37,707 nucleotides of DNA. Source: Bacteroidota bacterium (GTDB lineage Bacteria; Bacteroidota; Rhodothermia; Rhodothermales; JAHQVL01). The stretch spans positions 1 through 37,707 of the forward strand of contig JBCCIM010000038.1 in the NCBI GenBank assembly GCA_039111535.1, in the 5' to 3' direction. A program made the translations under genes and the position numbers. The notes beneath the pieces are model-generated. The model made no database searches. It was given only the letters and a program-made list of their open reading frames with translations, and was not told the origin of the DNA. Shown here one piece after another: positions 30,605 through 37,707 of this stretch (position 1 is its first letter; every line of letters starts with the position of its first letter).

Positions 30605-31636
30605 ATGAATAGCAAATATTTACATCTCATTGCCTTGATCGTGGCTGTGTTTTTTGCCGGCATCTTCATGCGCGGTGAGCGTGCCCGTAAAAAGCAGATC
30701 AAACGCGAACTGTCTGCCATCGAGCAGCGTCAAGATGAAATCAATGCGATTGTAGCGGACATTGTGCGGGTCACAGCCGAGAAAGACAGTTTGCTAAAAT
30801 TGCAGATTGCTTTGGCCAAGGAAGAAGTCAGCAAACTGAATCGAGAAGAAGCACTGCCTCGCAACCGTATTGATTCTCTGGGCCAGGAAATTGATCGCGT
30901 AAATGCCCTGCTTGCTTCACTAGGGCAGGCCATCAACGATGTGCCCGATTTTATCATCGACGCAGATAGTATGCACGCGGTCGGGCTGGATCCAGATATT
31001 ACTGCCGCAGACTCGATTGCGTTTAATCCTATCCGCACGTTTGTTGGCCGGCCTTTGCTGGCTGTCACCCCAACGCCCGCAACTACAGCTGATGCATCCC
31101 GTGGGCCGGCTTTTCTGGGCGTTGCGCGGATGTTTGCAGAGCGAGGTGTGCAAGAAGTGCCGCCAGGGTCAAACCGCGGTCCGGATGTAGAAAAGTTTTT
31201 GGCGGCTGTAGATCTCTTTCCCTCAAAGGACCGCTTTGGCAAATGGCATAGTTTCCCATACTGCGCAGCTTTTGTATCGTATTGCCTCGATGAAGCCGGC
31301 GATGTGGCGTTGCCCCTTGTTCGTTCAGCCGGCGCCCGCAAGTTTATTACCCGGAATAGCATTGAGTCTCGTATTGTGCTGCGGGGTGGGACACGCATTG
31401 AGCCCGGTACGTTGGTCATCTGGGCGCGGAATGCACGCGACCCCCGCGATCCATCCGGACATATTGGCTTTGTAATAGACTGGGAAGGGCAGGCCGGCAC
31501 AACCGTTGAAGCCAATACCACATCGGGCAAGCAAGGCAGTCAAAGGGAGGGAGACGGGGTCTATTTTCGCAAGCGCATGCTGAGCCCAGGCAGCGCATTT
31601 CGTATTACTCATTTTACACCTGTTCGCCTGAAATAA
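30605..31636 (+). CDS. TM-anchored coiled-coil protein with C-terminal CHAP-like domain
   Basis: A 343-residue protein that joins two modules of this operon. Residues 5-22 (YLHLIALIVAVFFAGIFM) are a membrane anchor. Residues about 25-112 form a charged coiled coil (ARKKQIKRELSAIEQRQDEI and onward). A linker rich in Thr, Pro and Ala (150-168) leads to the CHAP-like domain (about 170-343) with Cys220, His286 and Glu302/Asn304. The anchor and start of the coil match the two following genes, and the catalytic domain matches the preceding gene. The upstream frame start is passed over for ATG 30605, which has GCGAGG before it. An inner-membrane-tethered murein hydrolase reaching into the periplasm is the likely reading. 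Confidence 0.8.
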   Translation: MNSKYLHLIALIVAVFFAGIFMRGERARKKQIKRELSAIEQRQDEINAIVADIVRVTAEKDSLLKLQIALAKEEVSKLNREEALPRNRIDSLGQEIDRVNALLASLGQAINDVPDFIIDADSMHAVGLDPDITAADSIAFNPIRTFVGRPLLAVTPTPATTADASRGPAFLGVARMFAERGVQEVPPGSNRGPDVEKFLAAVDLFPSKDRFGKWHSFPYCAAFVSYCLDEAGDVALPLVRSAGARKFITRNSIESRIVLRGGTRIEPGTLVIWARNARDPRDPSGHIGFVIDWEGQAGTTVEANTTSGKQGSQREGDGVYFRKRMLSPGSAFRITHFTPVRLK

Positions 31637-31637
31637 G

Positions 31638-32030
31638 ATGATCAACACCGTTGTTACTACCGCGTTGGCGCATCCTAATTATCTGAGCCTGGGTGCCCTC
31701 ATTGTGTCTGTTTTTTTTGCCGGCAGTTTTTTGCAGGGAGAACGGGTACGGAAACAGGAAGTAAAGGAGCAGCTTCGTGAAATTCAGAAGCTGGCTGACC
31801 AGTCTATGGCCAGGGTCGACCAGGTTCAAGCCACGCTGGCTGCTGAAGATGCCCGGTTAGTGGCAGAAATCAGTGAGGCCTACACAGCATTGGCCGCATT
31901 GAACGAGAAGGAGCGTGTACAACGCCTGGCGCTCGAAGAGACTGCGCGGAGAAACCAGCAGTTGGCAAACCGCCGGCAACAAAACCGGCAGCAGGTAAAC
32001 GAAAGCTCTGGCTTCATCATTGACAACTAG
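31638..32030 (+). CDS. TM-coiled-coil protein, paralogue 1
   Basis: A 130-residue protein starting one base after the previous stop. YLSLGALIVSVFFAGSFLQGERVRKQEVKEQL (15-46) aligns with the anchors of the genes on either side: Y[LI]xLxA[LM][IV]xVFF[AS]G, then GE and RK. The rest to residue 122 is a long charged helix rich in Glu, Arg, Gln and Ala, a coiled coil, ending SSGFIIDN. No catalytic domain. The topology (short N-terminal anchor, periplasmic helix) is that of inner-membrane spanins, but the same shape suits a partner that docks or regulates the CHAP enzymes. Confidence 0.75.
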   Translation: MINTVVTTALAHPNYLSLGALIVSVFFAGSFLQGERVRKQEVKEQLREIQKLADQSMARVDQVQATLAAEDARLVAEISEAYTALAALNEKERVQRLALEETARRNQQLANRRQQNRQQVNESSGFIIDN

Positions 32031-32041
32031 GCAGGTGCCTG

Positions 32042-32434
32042 ATGAATAACAATTACATCAGTTTAATAGCGATGCTGGTTGCGGTGTTCTTCTCCGGCGT
32101 TTATCTCCGGGGAGAGGCTGCGAGGAAGCAAGATGTAAAACGTGAACTTGATCTGATTCGTGAGCAGCAGGAGCAAATCATTAACCGGGTTGATGAAATC
32201 AATCGCGTTACAGCAGAACGAGATGCACTGCTGCTCAGTCGCATTGACAGCGCGCGGACCTACATCGATTTGCTTAATGCGGAAGAAGCGCACACCGCGG
32301 CAAAAATTGCGGGGTATGGTGACAATATCCAAGCTTTGCAAACGGGTATCGATAAAAGCCTCGCAGACATTGCCCTTTCTGAAGGTTTAGCTGTAACTAA
32401 TGCGCCTGTTGAGGTGCCTGCAAGTGAGCAGTGA
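32042..32434 (+). CDS. TM-coiled-coil protein, paralogue 2
   Basis: A 130-residue paralogue of the preceding gene. YISLIAMLVAVFFSGVYLRG (5-24) is the shared anchor, and EAARKQDVKRELDLIREQQEQIINRVDEINRVTAERDAL begins a coiled coil that strongly resembles that of the CHAP fusion protein (INAIVADIVRVTAEKDSL there). The C-terminal 25 residues are an unstructured-looking, Val/Pro/Ala-rich tail. It lies 11 nt after the previous stop, with AGGTG near the start. Closer to the fusion protein's N-terminus than to paralogue 1, judged by eye. Confidence 0.75.
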   Translation: MNNNYISLIAMLVAVFFSGVYLRGEAARKQDVKRELDLIREQQEQIINRVDEINRVTAERDALLLSRIDSARTYIDLLNAEEAHTAAKIAGYGDNIQALQTGIDKSLADIALSEGLAVTNAPVEVPASEQ

Positions 32435-32482
32435 ATGCTCATCCTGCACCCGATTTTAATGACAATATCCTGGAATTAACAC

Positions 32483-33076
32483 ATGAAAACGATAAAGCAA
32501 ACGGCCACCCTGATCATAGCAGGATTACTGTTATTCCCTTTTGTCGGGACCGCTGTACTTGCCCAGGAGACCGGTGCTACCACATTTCTCCGCAAAGTGG
32601 AGTCGTTCAATACGCAGAATAACGACACGGTGACGTTTGAATACATTGAGGTCCCGGACCGGGCCAGCCTTGCAGCATTGGCCGGCCGGCTAACAAATCC
32701 CAATAACTACCCCCTGGTCGTTCTCAAAAAAGATGTGTTTGGGCCGGGCGTGAAAATTGTCAAAACGCTCGACTTGCAAATCCTCAATTATGAACTGCGG
32801 GACCAGCAGTGGCAGGTACTGGATTCTAACCACGTAGAAAAGTTTAAGCGCCTGGAAGAAATTGCAGCGCTGCAAGAACAGCGTGTGGCCGTTTTTGATT
32901 CTGCCAATGTGCAGCTACGGGAGCAAATCACCCAGCTCAATGACCAGTTGGATGCTTCTGTGGACCTGACAAGGAAAACCATTCGCGCGCGCCAGATCAA
33001 AAACATTTGGATCGGTGCCCTTGGAGGTGCTGTTGGGTTTACCGTTGGGGTGCTCATCTCTGCTTTAGCCAACTAA
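32483..33076 (+). CDS. Exported coiled-coil protein with C-terminal membrane anchor
   Basis: A 197-residue protein with a signal peptide (MKTIKQTATLIIAGLLLFPFVGTAVLAQ, cleavage near 28). Residues about 30-110 are a mixed region (TVTFEYIEVPDRASLAALAGRL, YPLVVLKKDVFGPGVKIVKTL) of unknown family, and about 112-168 a coiled coil (VEKFKRLEEIAALQEQRVAVF onward). The C-terminal helix IGALGGAVGFTVGVLISALAN is a membrane anchor with only one residue after it. It is the last gene of the operon, with GGAATTAACAC before the ATG. The pattern of signal peptide, coil and tail anchor makes a periplasmic partner of the other coiled-coil proteins plausible. Confidence 0.75.
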   Translation: MKTIKQTATLIIAGLLLFPFVGTAVLAQETGATTFLRKVESFNTQNNDTVTFEYIEVPDRASLAALAGRLTNPNNYPLVVLKKDVFGPGVKIVKTLDLQILNYELRDQQWQVLDSNHVEKFKRLEEIAALQEQRVAVFDSANVQLREQITQLNDQLDASVDLTRKTIRARQIKNIWIGALGGAVGFTVGVLISALAN

Positions 33077-33131
33077 GCTATTTGCTGCCTCTACGAATCT
33101 GTTCGGGTTAATCGAGAAGCACTTCAAATGC

Positions 33132-33166
33132 CTGTGGCACCACTGGCACAGTTGGTAATGGTTTTT
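33132..33166 (+). terminator. Weak terminator after the envelope operon
   Basis: CTGTG-g-CA (33132-33139) pairs with TG-g-CACAG (33144-33151) round CCAC, seven pairs and one G-G mismatch. TTGGTAATGGTTTTTT follows. A modest intrinsic terminator candidate 55 nt after the last gene. Confidence 0.4.
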
Positions 33167-33226
33167 TGGGAATAAACACTTATCATTAATTGATACGTGT
33201 TTTTAATAGGCTTTAACCCGAAAACC

Positions 33227-35668
33227 ATGTTGCTCCGAAAAGCTTTGTTTTCAGTGCTTGCGCTGATGCTGTTTGTACCCTATGCACACGCCCAAAAAAT
33301 CCAGGGCATGGAAGCCGCAACCGGCCTTGGCTTTGGGGGCGCGTTGGCCGTCTCCGAGACTGATATTTTTGTAGGATCTGCGCCAATTGGCTGGCCCCGG
33401 GGTGATGAGCCGGCCGGTACGGTTTATCACTACACCCGAGGTGCCGAAGGGGAATGGGTTGAGACAGCTCGCATCCAGGCAAGTGATGCCAGCGTTGGTG
33501 ATTTTTACGGCCGCTCGCTGGCAACAGACGGACAAATGCTCGTTGTAGGCGCGCCAGGCGCTGCAACGGCCTATGTCTATGAAAAGCAGGCGGACGGCAA
33601 CTGGCAGGAAACCGGCATGGTCAAACCTGATGGGATGAAGTCGCAAATGGAGTTTGGTGGCACTGCCGCCCGTGGTGGCTACCGGACACGCGCTGTTGCT
33701 TTTGATGGTGACCGCATTGTGGTATCAGCTTTCAGAAAACAGGCGCTTGGTTTACGCACGTCGCCGAGAAATGAAAATGCTGAGTCGGGCCAGGTTTTTG
33801 TCTTTAAGAAAACGGCTGACGGTTGGCAGCAGGAGACCATGTTTGCTCCCGACGAAAGTACACCCGATGGCTATGGCTACGGTGTTGCCATGCAAGCGAA
33901 CCACATTTTTGTAGGTGCTCCCGGAGCAGCTGAAAGCAAAGGAATGGTTTACAGCTATACACTGGATGCCGAAACAGGTGAGTGGGATCGTAGCGCTGTT
34001 GCTCCAGGGCAAGAGCTGGCACAAAACACTTACTTTGGCGCAGATCTGGCTGTTCAGGGTGAAGAGTTGTTTATCAGTGCGCCCCGTCACAACCAGACCG
34101 GTGTTGTTTTTGGATTTATGCAAGACACCGAAGGTAACTGGCGCGTTGCAGGCCAGTTGAATGCTTTTGAACAGCGCACCCGAAGCCGTGGTAACTTTGG
34201 CCGGCAAATTGCTGTTTCTGACCATACCCTGATCGCTTCCAGCACCCAGGGAAGCGTGTATGCCTTTCAGCGCGGTAGCGATGGTGGATGGGTTGCCATG
34301 CACAGCATTCAGCCGCAAGATGAGCGAAGCGCCCCTGCCTTTGGTATTGGTGTTGGCGTACACAACAATGTAGCTGTTGTCGGCTCGCCACGAGCAGACT
34401 ATGAAGAAGGCCTCGCAACTGTGTTTGAATCAACTGACATGGGGGCCTGGGAAGCAACAGCTTCTCTGATTAGTGAAGTTGCGCATCTCGCTTCGGTCAA
34501 AGGCGGCAAAGTGCTCTGTGAAGACGGCGCTGCAAGCCATTTTGATTGCGAGAAAGTAGACATGATTTCATTCATGTCTCGCAGCGAAATCTCACCCAAT
34601 CGTGGGTCAAAAATGACAGATATCTGGGGCTGGGAAGATCCAGAAACGGGTGCAGAGTACGTGCTGCAGGGCCGCGAAGACGGCGTCGCCTTTATCGACA
34701 TCAGAGATCCTTATAATCCAGTTTATGTCGGACAGATGATGAAAACTGAAGGATCGCCTGGTAGCGGTTGGCGCGATGTGAAGGTTTACAAAGACCACGC
34801 GTTTGTGGTGGCTGATGGCGCCGGCGAACATGGCGTGCAAATTTTTGACCTTCGCCAGCTACGCGACGTACCAGCTGGTGAGATGCCTAAAGACTTTGAG
34901 CAAACAGCCCACTATGATGGCGTGCACAGTACGCACAACATCGTGATTAACGAAGAGACGGGTTTTGCTTATGCCGTGGGTAACCGCGCCGGCGGTACCG
35001 TCTGCGGTGGACAACTGCACATGATCAATGTACAGGATCCTGTCAACCCAACTTTTGCCGGCTGCTTCAGCCACCAGGGTGCCGGCGGCACACACGACGC
35101 CCAGTGTGTGGTTTATCGCGGCCCAGATTCCGAATTCCAGGGCAAAGAAGTATGCCTGAATTCAAATGGCGGTTCGTTCATTATTGCAGATGTGTCGGAC
35201 AAAAAGAACCCTTCAACGATTTCGCATACAACGTATCCGAATTTGGCTTACACCCACCAGGGATGGTTGACCGAAGATCAGCGATATTTCTACATGAACG
35301 ATGAATTGGACGAAATGAACGGTTCTGTTGAACAGACGCGCACGTTGATTTGGGATGTAAGCGAACTGGGAGACCCCGTTCTGGTGAAGGAGTTCATGCT
35401 TGATTCAAAAGCAAGTGATCACAACCTGTACATTAAGGGTGATTTGCTGTACGAATCAAACTACCAGGCTGGATTAAGAATCCTGGATATTTCTGATCCA
35501 GAAAACCCTGTTGAAGTTGCACACTTTGACACGGTGCCCTTCGGCGAAGATGAAGCCGGCTTTGGCGGTTCATGGAGTAACTACCCCTACTTCAAAAGCG
35601 GCATCATCGCCGTGAGCAGCCGCGGTGAAGGGATGTTCTTGTTGAAAAAGCAGGAAGTGGATTTGTAG
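33227..35668 (+). CDS. Choice-of-anchor B family surface protein with FG-GAP-like repeats
   Basis: An exported 813-residue protein with a signal peptide (MLLRKALFSVLALMLFVPYAHAQ). Residues about 25-400 hold repeated beta-propeller units of FG-GAP/integrin-like type, each with a GFGGALAVSETDIFVGSAP or FYGRSLATDGQMLVVGAPGA pattern (about seven). The C-terminal half matches the choice-of-anchor B domain: CEDGAASHFDCEKVDMISFMSRSEIS, DIWGWEDPETGAEYVLQGREDGVAFIDIRDPYNPVYVG, then HSTHNIVINEETGFAYAVGN and YTHQGWLTEDQRYFYMNDELDE. The frame opens at 33197 with GTG, but ATG 33227 gives a clean signal peptide. No sorting domain is at the C-terminus, as usual for this family, whose anchor varies. Probably a cell-surface adhesion or binding protein. 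Confidence 0.85.
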   Translation: MLLRKALFSVLALMLFVPYAHAQKIQGMEAATGLGFGGALAVSETDIFVGSAPIGWPRGDEPAGTVYHYTRGAEGEWVETARIQASDASVGDFYGRSLATDGQMLVVGAPGAATAYVYEKQADGNWQETGMVKPDGMKSQMEFGGTAARGGYRTRAVAFDGDRIVVSAFRKQALGLRTSPRNENAESGQVFVFKKTADGWQQETMFAPDESTPDGYGYGVAMQANHIFVGAPGAAESKGMVYSYTLDAETGEWDRSAVAPGQELAQNTYFGADLAVQGEELFISAPRHNQTGVVFGFMQDTEGNWRVAGQLNAFEQRTRSRGNFGRQIAVSDHTLIASSTQGSVYAFQRGSDGGWVAMHSIQPQDERSAPAFGIGVGVHNNVAVVGSPRADYEEGLATVFESTDMGAWEATASLISEVAHLASVKGGKVLCEDGAASHFDCEKVDMISFMSRSEISPNRGSKMTDIWGWEDPETGAEYVLQGREDGVAFIDIRDPYNPVYVGQMMKTEGSPGSGWRDVKVYKDHAFVVADGAGEHGVQIFDLRQLRDVPAGEMPKDFEQTAHYDGVHSTHNIVINEETGFAYAVGNRAGGTVCGGQLHMINVQDPVNPTFAGCFSHQGAGGTHDAQCVVYRGPDSEFQGKEVCLNSNGGSFIIADVSDKKNPSTISHTTYPNLAYTHQGWLTEDQRYFYMNDELDEMNGSVEQTRTLIWDVSELGDPVLVKEFMLDSKASDHNLYIKGDLLYESNYQAGLRILDISDPENPVEVAHFDTVPFGEDEAGFGGSWSNYPYFKSGIIAVSSRGEGMFLLKKQEVDL

Positions 35669-35690
35669 GAATGCCGAATTTCGAGTGTCG

Positions 35691-35730
35691 AATGCCGAGT
35701 GATACCCATCGCTCGGCATTTGATGTTTTG
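35691..35730 (+). terminator. Strong hairpin after choice-of-anchor B gene
   Basis: AATGCCGAGTGAT (35691-35703) and ATCGCTCGGCATT (35708-35720) make 13 pairs with one G-T wobble and a four-base loop ACCC, followed by TGATGTTTTGG. The stem begins 22 bases after the stop codon. It may act as the gene's terminator although its T-tract is short. Confidence 0.55.
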
Positions 35731-35741
35731 GGGCTGTGGTG

Positions 35742-35779
35742 CGAATATCGAACACCGATCAAGGAATGTTGAAAGTGTG
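35742..35779. repeat. Dispersed intergenic repeat, copy B
   Basis: GCGAATATCGAACACCGATC then AAGGAATGTTGAAAGTGTGG. Shares CGAATATCGAACACCGA with copy C and the following AAGGAAT.TTGAAAGT with copy A. The flanking sequence 35670-35700 repeats GAATGCCGA twice and looks like a decayed extension. Confidence 0.55.
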
Positions 35780-35798
35780 GTAACACTTTCTTCATTCT

Positions 35799-37274
35799 TT
35801 ATTGCACGATCACTTGAAGCAACTGTGAGCCTTGTCGGAGTAGGTAGAGTCCTGGCGCATATTTAGAAACGTCTAACCTGTGGATGCCTGGATTAACTAC
35901 TTCTAGGTTATCGATTTGTCTGCCAAGGGCATCAAAAACCTCAATAACCCCAGGCATTGAGGTTTGCACTACAAGCGCTGAACTGACAGGGTTGGGATAT
36001 GCGTTCAGAAGTAATTGGGGTTTGTGTGCGGGCTCTTGATCAATACTTACGCGAATGATTTCATCAATCCGCGTCACATTGCCATACACAAGGTTGCCAA
36101 CTATTGCCCCGATGAGTCCATTGGCTTCTCCTATTTTATAGATATATTTCCATATCAACAGCTCGTTTGGTGTATTCTGAGCTGTAATTTGCCAATGTGT
36201 TGAATCTTGAGGGTTGCCATTTGGGTTCTCAATAACATTGATAACGATATTACCTTGCCCCAATGCATACTGAAGAGTATCTCTTTTATGGGTTATGGTA
36301 TCCAGGAAAATAGACTCAGGGTAAGTAGCTGCGATTGTATCTATTTTCGCTACGCCTGGTTTAATGCTTCGTGTTAGATAATGATCATCTGTGAAGCGAT
36401 ACCAAAACTCATGGGATGGACAAAATTGTGGTGCAGGGTCACATTCTACATTTTGTATGGCCACCCAGCTTAAGTTATCAATTAAAGTATCCTTGGTTGC
36501 TTGCTTGATGTCATCAACAAGGAAGCCGCCACCGATATCGTACTGATAGTGCCAGTAATTCCCAACTTCAAGTGGAAACCAACTTTCAGGATTTACTGAA
36601 TGCTCTTCCTGGATAATCCGTTCACCGTACGTCATGTCTCCAATGCGAGCAAATGCAAGATAACCATCTGGGCCATCCCAGTATGCGTATCTGATCAGCC
36701 CCAAATCTGCTGCATAGGCTTGCTGAAAACCGTACTGTGTACCGGTAATTGGATCAGGGACAATTAATTCTTTAACGGCAGAAACTGGGACGTGCACAGG
36801 GCCGGGGAAAGTAATTGTAGTATCATATCGACCGCTTACAAACGCTCTGTTAAGCAAACCAACATCAACACTATCTTTGAAGTCAGCATGATACCAATAC
36901 AAGGTGCTGTCCACGGCTAAAGAATCTTCCGTAATGCTGTTGAAGGAAAGCACGGCGCCGACATCATTGTAGCGTAACCAAGTCTCTCTTTCATATGATA
37001 GAATTTTCGATAAATCATACAGTTCAAATTTTGACTTGAAATACTGTCTTCCTGCCACAAGTGTATCGCCTGTTATTCTCGTGCGCCTGAAAGTGGAAAT
37101 AGCTGACGCAAAAGCATTTTCAACGATCTGCCATTCGTTACCTACTTCTAGCGGATAATACCTGCGGTTATCAAGTGTGTCTGGGATTATTTGTATTTGC
37201 CCCTGAACTATCTGCGTCCAGATAAAGAGCATAACTATAAATACGCGTAGAAGTGACCTTAAATAGTACACCAT
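35799..37274 (-). CDS. T9SS-sorted exported protein (Por C-terminal domain)
   Basis: A 491-residue protein with an N-terminal signal peptide (LRSLLRVFIVMLFIWTQIVQGQ). It has two related beta-rich halves, each opening with a W/FPLEVGNxW line: YYPLEVGNEWQIVENAF (about 40-56) and WFPLEVGNYWHYQYDIGG (about 232-249). The last 75 residues match the type A T9SS sorting domain: LLLNAYPNPVSSALVVQTS, GVIEVFDALGRQI and HRLDVSKYAPGLYLLRQGSQ, ending LLQVIVQ. Such domains direct export through the outer membrane and attachment to the surface. The middle has no family I recognise. It is transcribed toward the choice-of-anchor B gene, tail to tail. This gene is the main evidence for a Bacteroidota/Rhodothermota host. 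Confidence 0.85.
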   Translation of the reverse strand: MVYYLRSLLRVFIVMLFIWTQIVQGQIQIIPDTLDNRRYYPLEVGNEWQIVENAFASAISTFRRTRITGDTLVAGRQYFKSKFELYDLSKILSYERETWLRYNDVGAVLSFNSITEDSLAVDSTLYWYHADFKDSVDVGLLNRAFVSGRYDTTITFPGPVHVPVSAVKELIVPDPITGTQYGFQQAYAADLGLIRYAYWDGPDGYLAFARIGDMTYGERIIQEEHSVNPESWFPLEVGNYWHYQYDIGGGFLVDDIKQATKDTLIDNLSWVAIQNVECDPAPQFCPSHEFWYRFTDDHYLTRSIKPGVAKIDTIAATYPESIFLDTITHKRDTLQYALGQGNIVINVIENPNGNPQDSTHWQITAQNTPNELLIWKYIYKIGEANGLIGAIVGNLVYGNVTRIDEIIRVSIDQEPAHKPQLLLNAYPNPVSSALVVQTSMPGVIEVFDALGRQIDNLEVVNPGIHRLDVSKYAPGLYLLRQGSQLLQVIVQ

Positions 37275-37707
37275 TGTTCAAACTATTTACAGGGAGGTCC
37301 CTAAGAGTGTCGTGAACGGATTGGTGTGGCTATTTGCCAAGATTTGTGCCAGTTAACTGTAATTACAGAGGAAGGATTTGTACAAAACGCTACGTTTGCG
37401 TTTCAGAGAGATCCTTCAGGGGCTCTGTTCGAATTATCAGGATGCCGGGGAAATGAGGGTTGTAGTGTGCTTCGAATATCGAACACCGAACCAAGGGTAT
37501 GCAGAAAAATTTATGACCAATACGCGGAGATAACCTGAAAATCAAAACGCTTTTCGTTGATGGGTGCTTTTGACAGTGCTAAAGGTCATACGCAATAGTG
37601 AATTGTAAGCTACAGCCTTGCATGAAAAACCGCGTACGTTCATTTCTTTTACCCAAAACAAAACAGGGCCCCAAAAGAAACGAACCAAAGAAAAGGGCAC
37701 CACCAAA
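37275..37707. other. Intergenic region at window end, repeats but no supported gene
   Basis: 433 nt before the window edge. AGGGA-gg-TCCCT at about 37292-37303 is a small dyad upstream of the T9SS gene. A 70-residue open frame (37326-37538) runs through the dispersed repeat and is not credible. The last 50 bases are very A-rich with AAA and GGG/CCC blocks (CCAAAAGAAACG, CCAAAGAAAAGGGC). Confidence 0.5.
37472..37500. repeat. Dispersed intergenic repeat, copy C
   Basis: TCGAATATCGAACACCGAAC then CAAGGGTAT. Shares TCGAATATCGAACACCGA with copy B and TCGAACACCGAAC with copy A. Diverges after CAAGG, so it looks truncated or decayed. Confidence 0.5.

Noticed and set aside
30730-31530. 266-residue minus-strand frame
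   Set aside because: Antisense to the CHAP fusion gene. The Ser/Arg-rich translation and the similar frame opposite the first CHAP gene reflect duplicated sense sequence.
29527-33076. Prophage or phage remnant
   Set aside because: Only lysis-like shapes are present; no capsid, tail, portal, integrase or att-like repeats were seen.
37326-37538. 70-residue open frame near the right end
   Set aside because: Runs through the dispersed repeat, has no ribosome site and no recognisable composition or motif.

Overview
The window looks like a chromosomal segment from a marine or aquatic member of the Rhodothermota/Bacteroidota assemblage. This is inferred from a protein with a C-terminal type IX secretion (T9SS, Por) sorting domain at the right end, a DUF4097 beta-solenoid protein, a duplicated-FtsX permease, and starts that often lack a clear Shine-Dalgarno site. 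Several genes (DUF1549/DUF1553 cytochrome proteins, DUF1501 proteins, DUF1080, Tat-exported Gfo/Idh/MocA) are typical of planctomycete-like glycan catabolism, which Rhodothermota also carry. No rRNA, tRNA, CRISPR array or transposase was seen.

Layout: 1-2755 (minus) holds an oxidative pentose phosphate block: a HAD phosphatase, short-type 6-phosphogluconate dehydrogenase and glucose-6-phosphate dehydrogenase (cut by the window edge). 3146-11065 (plus) is an export and glycan block: GH44 lipoprotein, DUF1080 3-keto-glycoside hydrolase-like protein, DUF1549/DUF1553 cytochrome, DUF1501 and an amidohydrolase lipoprotein. 11430-14118 (plus) holds a small membrane protein followed by two overlapping genes, of which the first has a C-terminal Apea-type HEPN domain and the second a degenerate relative: a candidate uncharacterised RNase-type or defence module. 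14124-21387 (minus) holds a second DUF1501 plus DUF1549/DUF1553 pair, a TSGGS-repeat DUF4097 protein and a Tat-exported Gfo/Idh/MocA oxidoreductase. 21673-24087 is a MacB/FtsX-type permease, and 24113-24892 (minus) a tandem SnoaL-like protein with a possible RBS-masking leader hairpin.

25079-26055 is the most striking part. A small GIY-YIG endonuclease gene is bracketed by two different tandem arrays (113-bp and about 104-bp units). Both are built round the same 21-bp palindrome, in opposite orientations. The innermost copies form a perfect 29-bp inverted repeat round the nuclease gene, and the gene stop codon directly abuts the repeat. This has the architecture expected of a nuclease-linked palindromic repeat system, analogous in layout to REP/RAYT but with a GIY-YIG enzyme.

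26159-28828 holds a MoeB-rhodanese fusion (plus) and a GMC oxidoreductase (minus). 29527-33076 (plus) is a compact envelope operon: a three-TM protein, a CHAP-like lipoprotein, a TM-coiled-coil-CHAP fusion, two TM-coiled-coil paralogues and a coiled-coil protein with a C-terminal TM. It resembles a holin/endolysin/spanin set or a cell-wall remodelling machine. 33227-35668 is a choice-of-anchor B surface protein and 35799-37274 (minus) the T9SS cargo. A dispersed intergenic repeat occurs at about 18569, 35742 and 37472.
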